From: Mycobacteriaceae bacterium
GTDB lineage: Bacteria > Actinomycetota > Actinomycetes > Mycobacteriales > Mycobacteriaceae
DNA length: 12,788 bases
Assembly (NCBI GenBank): GCA_013362555.1
Contig: JABFVX010000498.1
Coordinates: forward strand, 1 to 12,788
Direction of reading: 5' to 3'
Under the pieces are notes generated by a model. That model saw nothing but the letters and a program-made list of their open reading frames with translations. It was not told where the DNA came from and did no database searches. The position numbers and the translations under genes are program-made. Positions 6,425 through 12,788 of this stretch are shown here, piece after piece; within the stretch, counting starts at the first letter, position 1, and each line of letters starts with the position of its first letter.

Positions 6425-7980
6425 CTAGTCGCTGACGGTGCGGAGGGTGCGGGCGGCGGCCACGGCGTTGAGGACCGCCATGGCTTTGTTGCGGGACTCG
6501 GTGTCCTCGTAGTCCGGGTCCGAGTCGGCGACGATGCCCGCGCCGGCTTGGACGAAGGCCGTCCCGTCCTTGAGCAGGGCGGTGCGGATGGCGATGGCGG
6601 TGTCGGCGTCGCCCGCGAAGTCGAGATAGCCGACGATGCCCGCGTAGGTGCCGCGGCGGGTGGGCTCCAGCTCCTCGATCAGCTCCATGGCGCGGACCTT
6701 GGGAGCGCCGGACAGGGTGCCCGCCGGGAAACACGCCGTCACCGCGTCCAGGCGCGCTTGCCCGCGGCGAGCCTGCCCGTGACGGTCGAGACCAGGTGCA
6801 TCACATGGCTGTAGCGCTCGAGCGTGCGGTACTCGGTGACTTTCACCGTGCCCGGTTCGCAGACCCGGCCGAGGTCGTTGCGGCCCAGGTCGACGAGCAT
6901 CAGGTGCTCGGCGTTCTCCTTTTCGTCGTGCAGCAGTTCCTTGCCGAGCAGCGTGTCTTCCTCCGGGTCGGCGCCGCGCCAGCGGGTGCCCGCGATCGGG
7001 TGCGTGGTGGCGACGCCGTCGAAGACGGTGACCAGCGACTCGGGGCTGGAGCCGACGATCGAGAACCCGATGCGCTCGCCGCTCTCGTCGCGCTGAGGCA
7101 CGTGCATCAAGTACATGTACGGGCTGTGGTTGGAGGCGCGCAGCATCCGGTACAGGTTCAGCGCGGCGGCCGGGTCGTCGGTCGGGTAGTCCATCTCGAA
7201 GCGCTGCGACAGCACGACCTGGAACGCCTCGCCCGCCTCGATCTCCTTGATCAGCCTGCGCACGTCCGCGCCGAACTCCGCGGTGGTGCGTCTGCGGCGG
7301 AAATCCGGAACGGGCTGGTCGTACACCGCGACGGTGGACGGCGCGGGCCTGCTCAGCGCGGCGGTCATGCGGTCGAGCCGGGCGAGCGCGTCGTCGTAGG
7401 CGGCGTCCACGCCCTCGGCGCCGCCGTCCCAGTTCACCGCGTTGGCGATCAGGGTGATGGCGCCTTCGTGATGGTCGAACGCGGCGAGGTCGGTGGCCAG
7501 CAGCATCACCATCTCCGGCACGCCGAGGTCGTCGGCGGCGTGGCTGGGCAGCCGCTCGATGCGGCGCACGATGTCGTAGCCGAAATAGCCGACCATGCCG
7601 CCGGTGAGAGGCGGCAGACCCGGAATGCGCTCCGTGCGCAGCAGCTCCAGGGTGTCGCGCAGCGCGACCAGCGGGTCGCCGCCGCTCGGAACGCCCGCGG
7701 GCACCGCGCCCTGCCAGGCCGCGACGCCGTCGGCAACCGTCAGCGCGGCCGTGCTGTGCACGCCGATGAACGACCACCTGGTCCACGAGCTGCCGTTCTC
7801 CGCGGACTCGAACAGGAAAGTGCCCGCGCGGTTGTCCGCGAGCTTGCGGTACGCCGACAGCGGAGTCTCGGAATCCGCAAGCACCTTGCGGGTCACCGGC
7901 ACCACCCGGTGTTCGGCGGCCAGCTGCCGGAACCGCTCGCGGGTGGTCGTGGTCGCGTGGGAGGGGGGCGCGCCATGCAT
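6425..7980 (-). pseudogene. trpE: Anthranilate synthase component I, split by a one-base frameshift
   Basis: TrpE makes anthranilate from chorismate with ammonia supplied by TrpG. ATG 7980 (MHGAPPSHATTTTRERF...) matches the family start, 26 bases after the preceding gene. The first frame carries the feedback-type site TFLFESAENG, PIAGTRWRG, DLGRNDLGRV and VMHLVSTVTGRL, then goes out of frame after AAGK and stops at 6741-6739. The next frame resumes at once with LDAVTACFPAGTLSGAPKV and finishes with the chorismate-site block AGIVADSDPDYEDTESRNKAM, ending at 6425. Restoring one C to the CC at 6752-6751 gives a normal 518-residue protein. The single lesion in a short C-run suggests a sequencing deletion or a very recent mutation; if real, the strain lacks this TrpE. 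Confidence 0.92.
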
Positions 7981-8006
7981 GCGCTCGATTGTTCCAGCCG
8001 GGTGTG

Positions 8007-8939
8007 TCAGCGGGGCACCGGAGGTGGCTTGACCTTCTTCGCGACCGCGTCGTTGGCGTTCTTGGCCCATTCCAACACGTCGTTGGTCTCCTTCACCGCC
8101 TTGTCGACAGCGGTGAGGACCATGGCGTTGACATCGGTGCCGCGCGGCGCGTCGTCGGCGACGTCATTGAGGCGTTTGACCACCCGGATCACCGCCTCGT
8201 GGCCGTCCTCGGCGATCTCCTTGGTGAGCGTGACGTGCGTCAGCAGCTGGGTTTCCGACGTGGACACGGCCGCGGCGTTGGTGTTGATGGAAGTCTTGGT
8301 GGAGTCGTAGGCGGCGACGCCGCTCTTGACGTCCGCAATGTGCAGCGGCGCGGGGTCGGCAGGCGGCGGGTCGGCCTCCTTGCGCATCTTGTACCGGCGG
8401 TTGCGCCCGAGCACGTGCGCGGCGCGGCAGAAGAACTGCGGCAGCTGGTCGTAGACCTTGTCCACCTCGGGTGCGAGTTTCGGCGGCTTCTTCACCGGCG
8501 GGACATCGGGACAGTCTTCGGGTGCAAGCAAGGCGACCGGCTGTCCGGAGAAGTAGTCGCTTGCCTCGCCCGTGAGAAACCCGGCGCCGCCCATCAGCGT
8601 CGCGGGCAGTATTCGCGGTTTGGCGTACTCCAGGACCTTGCCCAGGGTGTTGACGATTTTCACGTTCTTCGGCAGCGGCACGGCCTTGCCCAGCAGATTG
8701 AGGCCCAGCTTCTGGGTCAGCACATGGTTGCCGAAACCCACCAGCGCGCCGCCCACTGCGCCACGCACCACCCGGCCGGTCGGGTCTTCGCCGTGGTACA
8801 GCGCGGACAGGTACCCAGCGGCCGCGCCGCCCACGATGCCGCTGACGGTCACGCCGACCGGACCGACGAGCTTGGTGGGAAGCGCCAACTGCACGGCGAC
8901 CGGCACGCCGATGTTGATCAATCCGTCAACGAAATCCAT
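8007..8939 (-). CDS. Unrecognised glycine-rich two-domain protein upstream of trpE
   Basis: The product is 310 residues from ATG 8939, with the ribosome-binding site GCGGGGGA directly upstream; the frame extends to 8984 without support. Residues 1-130 are hydrophobic and Gly/Ala-rich with small-residue spacing (GIVGGAAAG, GAVGGALVGFG, LMGGAGFLTG), resembling glycine-zipper or membrane-inserting segments. A Pro-rich linker (about 138-160) follows, then a Cys/Arg-rich patch (FFCRAAHVLGRNRRYKM) and a second Pro-rich linker (189-198). Residues about 200-300 are polar and probably helical (TSETQLLTHVTLTKEIAEDG, NDVLEWAKNANDAV). No signal peptide is seen. A helical module beside a Gly-rich region recalls ESX (type VII) associated proteins, but I cannot assign a family. 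It ends 26 bases before trpE and may be cotranscribed with it. Confidence 0.75.
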   Translation of the reverse strand: MDFVDGLINIGVPVAVQLALPTKLVGPVGVTVSGIVGGAAAGYLSALYHGEDPTGRVVRGAVGGALVGFGNHVLTQKLGLNLLGKAVPLPKNVKIVNTLGKVLEYAKPRILPATLMGGAGFLTGEASDYFSGQPVALLAPEDCPDVPPVKKPPKLAPEVDKVYDQLPQFFCRAAHVLGRNRRYKMRKEADPPPADPAPLHIADVKSGVAAYDSTKTSINTNAAAVSTSETQLLTHVTLTKEIAEDGHEAVIRVVKRLNDVADDAPRGTDVNAMVLTAVDKAVKETNDVLEWAKNANDAVAKKVKPPPVPR

Positions 8940-8992
8940 ATCCCCCGCTTTATTTCCGCAACCAGGTGACGTCCTGAATCTCATTGTTGCGC

Positions 8993-9008
8993 TTCCCAGA
9001 AATGGGAA
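8993..9008. promoter_or_regulatory. Short inverted repeat in a divergent intergenic region
   Basis: TTCCCA and TGGGAA flank GAAA, giving a perfect 6-bp inverted repeat. It lies in the roughly 120-base, AT-richer gap between the divergent starts at 8939 (minus) and 9064 (plus). The gap must hold both promoters, so this may be an operator. The minus strand also shows TTGACT (9022-9017), but no properly spaced -10 follows, so I do not call a promoter. Confidence 0.25.
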
Positions 9009-9063
9009 TATTTGCAGTCAAATGCGCTGGCCCGGGCGGCAGCTCGCGCGCAATACTGGTGCG

Positions 9064-9609
9064 GTGATCACCTGGCGTCGGCTCGGCGAACACGATTTCG
9101 CCCTGGTGCGTGAGTGGCTGCGTCAGCCTCACGTAGCTCGGTGGTGGAACCACGACACCTCGATGGCCGGGGTGATCCGGGATTTCGCTCCCGCCGCACG
9201 CGGCGAGGAGCCTTCGGAGGACTTGTTGGCCTACCTGGACGGAGCTCCGGTCGGGCTGGTCCAGCGGTGCAGGCTGGACGACTATCCGGCCTACCGCGAC
9301 GACCTCGCCGCCATCGCGGAGGTGCCAAAGGACGCGATGACCATCGACTATCTCGTCGGCGATCCGAACCGGCTCGGGCACGGCCTCGGCAGCCGGATGA
9401 TCGACTCGGCCATCGCGTCGATCTGGTCCGACGTGCCCGTCGCCGACACCGTCGTGGTTCCGGTGCCACTGGGCAACATTTCGTCGTGGCGGGCGCTGGA
9501 GAAGGCGGGCTTCGAGCGGGTCGCCGTCGGCGATCTCGAGCCGGACAATCCGATAGACGGCCGAGCCCACGCGCTGTACCGCATTGACCGGCCGATACTC
9601 GCTGCCTGA
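9064..9609 (+). CDS. GNAT N-acetyltransferase, AAC(6')-like
   Basis: The product is 181 residues from GTG 9064 (MITWRRLGEHDFALVREWL...). This start is chosen because the family N-terminus begins there; the open frame continues upstream through the antisense of another gene. The pattern follows the AAC(6')/siderophore-acyltransferase branch of GNAT: REWLRQPHVARWW (16-28), a central LLAYLDGAPVGLVQ, TIDYLVGDPNRLGHGLGSRM (93-112) with the acetyl-CoA loop, and NISSWRALEKAGFERV (138-153). The likely reaction is acetyl or acyl transfer to an amine; aminoglycosides or a siderophore precursor are possible substrates but not proven by the sequence. It is a single gene, divergent from the 8007-8939 gene. 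No strong ribosome-binding site is visible. Confidence 0.85.
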   Translation: MITWRRLGEHDFALVREWLRQPHVARWWNHDTSMAGVIRDFAPAARGEEPSEDLLAYLDGAPVGLVQRCRLDDYPAYRDDLAAIAEVPKDAMTIDYLVGDPNRLGHGLGSRMIDSAIASIWSDVPVADTVVVPVPLGNISSWRALEKAGFERVAVGDLEPDNPIDGRAHALYRIDRPILAA

Positions 9610-9655
9610 GCCCGTCGACTGATGCCCCATTGCTATCGGCAGTGCCTGCCGTCAC

Positions 9656-9661
9656 TACACT
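9656..9661 (+). promoter_or_regulatory. Candidate -10 box for the 93-residue protein gene
   Basis: TACACT fits the actinobacterial TANNNT -10 pattern and lies 42 bases upstream of the start at 9703. TTGCTA (9630-9635) could be a -35, but the 20-base spacing is long. The call is weak. Confidence 0.2.
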
Positions 9662-9702
9662 CTCGCAATCGGAAGGCGTCATTTCGAGAGGAGACCACAG
9701 TG

Positions 9703-9984
9703 ATGTACCCCCCGAAGACCGCCGGCCCGGAGCATGCGCGCCCGGTCCCGCATGACCAGCTCAACCACGTCAACCTGGCGGGCCACGTTCCCGGCCGCGG
9801 CTCGATGGCCGCCTTCATCACCTACGTCAAGGCGCTGGAGGGGCTGGACAAGACCAAGAACGGCGAGGAGTACCAGCTCATCGTGAACCGGCTGCAAGAG
9901 CTCAAGCCACCGCTGCGGGCGGTGGGACTGTTCGACGTCATGGACATCCGCAGCCCGGAGGTCGCCGCGATCATGGGAGTCTGA
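9703..9984 (+). CDS. Small conserved-looking protein of unknown function (93 aa)
   Basis: ATG 9703, or the adjacent GTG 9700, follows a good ribosome-binding site (GAGAGGAG, 9685-9692). The product is soluble, with no signal peptide or membrane helix. A polar Pro/His-rich start (residues 1-30, ending NHVNLAGHVPGRGS) precedes a mixed helical region with AAFITYVKALEGLDKTKNG, YQLIVNRLQELKPP and LFDVMDIRSPEVAAIM. I do not recognise the family. Codon bias is normal for the region and a palindromic repeat follows 2 bases after the stop, so it appears to be a real single-gene unit. Confidence 0.75.
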   Translation: MYPPKTAGPEHARPVPHDQLNHVNLAGHVPGRGSMAAFITYVKALEGLDKTKNGEEYQLIVNRLQELKPPLRAVGLFDVMDIRSPEVAAIMGV

Positions 9985-9986
9985 AA

Positions 9987-10041
9987 CCTCCAGAATGACC
10001 CGTGACGTGCGTCAGGCGCACGTCACGGGTCATTCTGGAGG
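9987..10041. repeat. Perfect palindrome family copy, 25-bp stem
   Basis: The arms 9987-10011 and 10017-10041 are perfect inverted complements around the loop TCAGG. The left arm begins CCTCCAGAATGACCCGTGAC. The stem starts 2 bases after the stop at 9982-9984 and ends 46 bases before the bcp start. It is the best-preserved copy and serves as the family reference. It probably acts as a terminator for the upstream gene. Confidence 0.9.
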
Positions 10042-10087
10042 GGTTCGAACTCGCGAGCAGCGCATCCGGCGCAGTATTGTTCGGCTC

Positions 10088-10552
10088 ATGAAAGAGGGAG
10101 AACGCGCACCGCAGTTCGAGCTTCCCGACCAGACCGGGACCGTGAGGTCGCTCGACGAGCTGCTGTCGGAGGGTCCGGTGGTCTTGTTCTTCTATCCCGC
10201 CGCGAACACCCCCGTGTGCACCGTCGAAGCCTGCCATTTCCGCGACCTCGGGCCGGATTTCGCGGCGGTGGGCGCGAGCCGGGTCGGCATCAGCACCGAC
10301 TCGGTGCAGACCCAGGCCGGCTTCGCCGACAAACAGAGCGTCGACTATCCGCTGCTGTCCGACGAGGACGGCGCGATCGCGGCGCAGTTCGGGGTGAGAC
10401 GCACTCTGCTGGCGGCGATCTCGCCTGTCAAGCGCACCACGTTCGTCATCGACTCCGACCGCACCATCCTCAAAGTCATCAGCAGCGAACTGCGCGGCAA
10501 AGCCCACGCCGACGAGGCGGTCGACTACCTCCGCACCCGCCCCAAACGCTGA
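10088..10552 (+). CDS. bcp: Bcp/PrxQ-type thiol peroxiredoxin
   Basis: Thiol peroxidase that reduces hydrogen peroxide and organic peroxides using thioredoxin. ATG 10088 (MKEGERAPQFELPDQTG...) gives 154 residues, the normal length; upstream in-frame codons come from a palindromic repeat and are not protein. The active-site loop YPAANTPVCTVEACHFRD holds the peroxidatic Cys44 and a second Cys49 five residues on, the classic Bcp resolving position. VDYPLLSDEDGAIAAQFGV and RTTFVID are the usual later blocks. A Bcp-type gene (bcpB) also lies next to trpE in mycobacteria, so the neighbourhood is partly conserved. TATTGT (10075-10080) lies 7 bases before the ATG, so leaderless transcription is possible. 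A perfect palindrome follows the stop. Confidence 0.93.
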   Translation: MKEGERAPQFELPDQTGTVRSLDELLSEGPVVLFFYPAANTPVCTVEACHFRDLGPDFAAVGASRVGISTDSVQTQAGFADKQSVDYPLLSDEDGAIAAQFGVRRTLLAAISPVKRTTFVIDSDRTILKVISSELRGKAHADEAVDYLRTRPKR

Positions 10553-10554
10553 AC

Positions 10555-10620
10555 CCCCACACCCGAAGTACGCATTTACACCCGCAGCTGCGGGTGTAAA
10601 TGCGTACTTCGGGTGTGGGG
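10555..10620. repeat. Perfect 66-bp spacer-free palindrome, unrelated to the other family
   Basis: Bases 10555-10587 and 10588-10620 are exact inverted complements, 33 bp per arm, centred on CAGCTG. The left arm begins CCCCACACCCGAAGTACGCA. It starts 2 bases after the bcp stop and ends 30 bases before the dehydrogenase start, so it may terminate bcp transcription. With no loop it could extrude as a cruciform, and in RNA it would be a near-perfect hairpin. The sequence shares no core with the CCGGAATGACCC family. Confidence 0.95.
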
Positions 10621-10650
10621 TTGGTCTACGCTTTTTGTGGGAGGCGGCCT

Positions 10651-11646
10651 ATGCGCGCGGTGGTCATTGAACGGCCCGGCGAGTTCGGGGTTCGCGAGGT
10701 CGCGGATCCGACGCCGGGGGCGGAACAAGTCGTCGTGCGAGTCGGAGCCGTCGGGATTTGCGGCACTGACGTACACATCGTGCAGGGCGAGTTCCCGCCG
10801 ACGCCCTATCCGATCGTGCCGGGGCACGAGTTCGCGGGCGAGGTTGTGGCGTGCGGGATTTCGGTCGCCGGGCGGCGCGAGGGCGACCGGGTGGCGGTGG
10901 ACCCGTCGCTGTTCTGCGGCGGCTGCCACTACTGCGCCATCGGGCGCGGGAACCTGTGCGAGAACTGGGGCGCCATCGGCGACACCGTCGACGGGGCGAT
11001 GGCGGAGTTCGTCGCGGTGCCCGCGGCGAACTGCTTCCCGATCCCGGACCACCTCAGCTACGCCCACGCCGCGCTGATCGAGCCGCTCTCGTGCGCCGTG
11101 CACGCCTTCGACCGGCTGCCGCGCGCGCTCGGCTCGCACTATCTGATCTACGGCGCGGGCACGATGGGCCTGATGATGCTGCGACTGGCCGCCCGAGCGG
11201 GCGCGGCATCGGTGTCGGTGGTCGACATCAACACCGCGCGCCTGGACGTCGCCCAGGCACTGGGCGCCGATGCCACCGCGACCGGAGCCGACGCGTTCGG
11301 GCGGCCGCAGGGCTGGGAGGTGGTCATCGACTGCACCGGCGTGGTCCCGGTCATCGAGGACGCGATCGGGCGGGTCCGCCGCGGCGGGGTCTACCAGCAG
11401 TTCGGCGTCGCACCGGGCGAGGCCGCCGCCGCGGTGTCCCCGTTCCGGATCTACAACGACGAGATCACCATCGTCGGATCCATGGCGGTGCTGCACAGCT
11501 TCGGCCGGGCCGCGGAGCTCATGGGCACGGGCGTGCTCGACGCCGAGGTCATGATCACCCACAGCTTCGGCCTGGACGAATTCGGCGCGGCCCTGCAGGC
11601 TTTCCGCGACGGCGTGGGGCGCAAGATCCAGCTCACGCCGAGCTAG
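10651..11646 (+). CDS. Zinc-dependent medium-chain dehydrogenase, polyol/sorbitol type
   Basis: The product is 331 residues. ATG 10651 follows GGGAGG at a good distance; the longer frame from 10600 comes from the palindrome. The catalytic zinc site is GICGTD (Cys37) and PGHE (His59, Glu60), with Glu144 in IEPLSC. The structural zinc site is Cys89, Cys92, Cys95 and Cys103 (CGGCHYCAIGRGNLC). The Rossmann loop GAGTMG (168-173) is followed by VVDIN, where Asp192 favours NAD over NADP. The substrate cannot be read directly; the xylulokinase gene starting 2 bases after its stop makes a polyol oxidised to D-xylulose (such as xylitol or D-arabinitol) the best guess. Confidence 0.9.
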   Translation: MRAVVIERPGEFGVREVADPTPGAEQVVVRVGAVGICGTDVHIVQGEFPPTPYPIVPGHEFAGEVVACGISVAGRREGDRVAVDPSLFCGGCHYCAIGRGNLCENWGAIGDTVDGAMAEFVAVPAANCFPIPDHLSYAHAALIEPLSCAVHAFDRLPRALGSHYLIYGAGTMGLMMLRLAARAGAASVSVVDINTARLDVAQALGADATATGADAFGRPQGWEVVIDCTGVVPVIEDAIGRVRRGGVYQQFGVAPGEAAAAVSPFRIYNDEITIVGSMAVLHSFGRAAELMGTGVLDAEVMITHSFGLDEFGAALQAFRDGVGRKIQLTPS

Positions 11647-11648
11647 CC

Positions 11649-12788
11649 ATGGCCCTGGTCGCGGGGGTGGACAGTTCCACCCAGTCGTGCAAGGTGGTGG
11701 TGTGCGACGCCGAGACCGGGGCGGTCGCGGACGAGCGGCGCGCCGGGCATCCCGGCGGCACCGAGGTGCCCGCCCAGGCGTGGTGGGAGGCGCTCCAGGA
11801 AGCAGGCGCCGGGCTGCTGCACCACGTCGAGGCGATGGCCGTGGCGGGCCAGCAGCACGGCCTGGTCACGGTGGACGACCGCGGCCTTCCAGTGCGAGAC
11901 GCCCTGCTGTGGAACGACATTCGCTCCGCGGATGCGGCCGAGGCGCTGATCGGCGAGTTCGGCGGGCCGCAGGCGTGGGTGGATGCGGTCGGCCTGGCGC
12001 CCGTGGCCGCGACGACAGTGGCCAAGCTGCGCTGGGTGGCCGACAACGAGCCCGCCGCGGCGGACCGGGTGGCCCAGGTGATGTTGCCGCACGACTATCT
12101 CACCTGGCGGCTGCGCGGCGGGCCGGACTCCGGCGCGCGGCCCACCACCGACCGCAGCGACGCCTCGGGAACCGGGTATTGGTCGGCCGCCGACGGCTAC
12201 CGCACTAACCTGGTCGACCTCGCCTTCCGCGGCAGGCGGCCCGAGCTGCCGCGGGTGATCGAGCCTGCCGGAATCGCCGGTCACACTGCCTCCGGCACGG
12301 CGGTCGCCGCCGGGATGGGCGACAATGCCGGAGCCGCACTGGGTCTCGGCATCGGTGCGGGCGACGTGGTGGTCTCGCTCGGCACCAGCGGCACTGCCTT
12401 CGCCCGGTCCCCGCGGCCGCCGCGCGACCCGAGCGGCGCGGTGCAGGGCTTCGCCGACGCCACCGGCCAGTTCTTGCCGCTGGTGTGCACGCTCAACGCC
12501 GCCCAGGTGCTCGACGCGACGGCAGCATTGCTCGGCGTCGATCTGGCGGGGCTGGAAGCGCTTGCCCGCCAAGGCGATCCTGGAGCAGGCGGCCTGGTGC
12601 TGCTGCCCTACCTGGGCGGCGAGCGCACGCCGAACTACCCGCATGCCTCCGGCAGCCTGCACGGCCTGCGCACGGACGCGATGACTCCGGCCCACGTCGC
12701 CCGGGCCGCGGTGGAGGGCATGCTGTGCAACCTGGCGGACGCACTGGAGTGCCTTCGTGCCCAGGACATCCCGGTTCACCGCATCCTG
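11649..12788 (+). CDS. xylB: Xylulokinase (FGGY carbohydrate kinase), C-terminus beyond window
   Basis: The kinase phosphorylates D-xylulose to xylulose 5-phosphate for the pentose phosphate pathway. ATG 11649 begins MALVAGVDSSTQSCKVVV, the FGGY nucleotide/sugar block. Later blocks are AGQQHGLVTVDDRG, LLWNDIRS (87-93), LPHDYLTWRL, GMGDNAGAALG with probable catalytic Asp225, SLGTSGT (243-249) and LPYLGGERTP. The 380 codons seen run to the last base with no stop; the family is normally 460-490 residues, so the tail is missing. It starts 2 bases after the dehydrogenase stop, so the two genes form an operon. Related FGGY kinases (ribulokinase, gluconokinase) are less likely given the motifs. Confidence 0.9.
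   Translation, partial: MALVAGVDSSTQSCKVVVCDAETGAVADERRAGHPGGTEVPAQAWWEALQEAGAGLLHHVEAMAVAGQQHGLVTVDDRGLPVRDALLWNDIRSADAAEALIGEFGGPQAWVDAVGLAPVAATTVAKLRWVADNEPAAADRVAQVMLPHDYLTWRLRGGPDSGARPTTDRSDASGTGYWSAADGYRTNLVDLAFRGRRPELPRVIEPAGIAGHTASGTAVAAGMGDNAGAALGLGIGAGDVVVSLGTSGTAFARSPRPPRDPSGAVQGFADATGQFLPLVCTLNAAQVLDATAALLGVDLAGLEALARQGDPGAGGLVLLPYLGGERTPNYPHASGSLHGLRTDAMTPAHVARAAVEGMLCNLADALECLRAQDIPVHRIL

Noticed and set aside
3397..6428. Long plus-strand open frames opposite trpB and trpC
   Set aside because: They are antisense to well-identified trp genes and have low-complexity Arg/Val/Gly composition without motifs.
6739..6760. Programmed ribosomal frameshift in trpE
   Set aside because: There is no recognisable slippery heptamer or downstream pseudoknot, trpE is not known to use frameshifting, and a one-C indel explains the break more simply.
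6796..8310. 504-codon plus-strand frame opposite trpE
   Set aside because: It is antisense to trpE and shows a His/Val/Gln-rich composition typical of a mirrored high-GC gene.
1..12788. tRNA, rRNA, CRISPR arrays, insertion sequences or prophage genes
   Set aside because: No cloverleaf-like segments, regularly spaced direct repeats, transposase or integrase motifs were found on either strand.

Overview
The window is GC-rich actinobacterial DNA, most likely from Nocardia or a close mycolate-containing relative. This is inferred from gene order and protein character, not from a database search. The minus-strand block trpE - four-helix membrane protein - trpC - trpB - trpA - lgt, with a Bcp-type peroxiredoxin nearby, is the arrangement known from Mycobacterium and its relatives. 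trpD, trpG and trpF are absent from the window.

Layout. (1) 1-1465: the 5' end of a secreted-protein gene on the minus strand, a divergent intergenic region, and a plus-strand exported trypsin-fold protein in which the catalytic His is replaced by Arg (probable pseudoprotease). (2) 1516-7980, minus strand: lgt, trpA, trpB, trpC, a Trp-operon-associated membrane protein, and trpE. trpC/trpB and trpB/trpA overlap by GTGA, so translation is probably coupled. trpE is split by a one-base frameshift near 6751, although all expected anthranilate synthase motifs are present on either side. (3) 8007-8939, minus strand: an unrecognised glycine-rich, two-part protein just upstream of trpE. (4) 9064-12788, plus strand: a GNAT acetyltransferase resembling AAC(6'), a 93-residue protein of unknown function, a Bcp-type peroxiredoxin, a zinc-dependent polyol-type dehydrogenase and the first 380 residues of a xylulokinase. 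The last two look like a small polyol-catabolism operon (polyol to D-xylulose to xylulose 5-phosphate).

The most unusual feature is a dispersed intergenic palindrome family. Its core is a 23-25 bp stem that reads CCRGAATGACCCGTGAcGTG on one arm and its complement on the other. I find five copies: 135-187 (decayed), 1480-1526 (arm deletion), 2610-2660, 6372-6418 (decayed) and 9987-10041 (perfect). A sixth element, at 10555-10620, is an unrelated, perfect 66-bp palindrome with no spacer. Every copy except the decayed one at 135-187 sits 0-20 nt after a stop codon, and the copy at 1480-1526 supplies the lgt stop codon. One copy carries a compensatory base-pair change. Together these suggest structured 3'-end or terminator elements that divide the trp-lgt cluster into trpE, membrane protein-trpCBA, and lgt. 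The repeats also create spurious N-terminal reading frames.

No tRNA, rRNA, CRISPR array or insertion sequence was seen. No gene-free stretch exceeds 300 bases.
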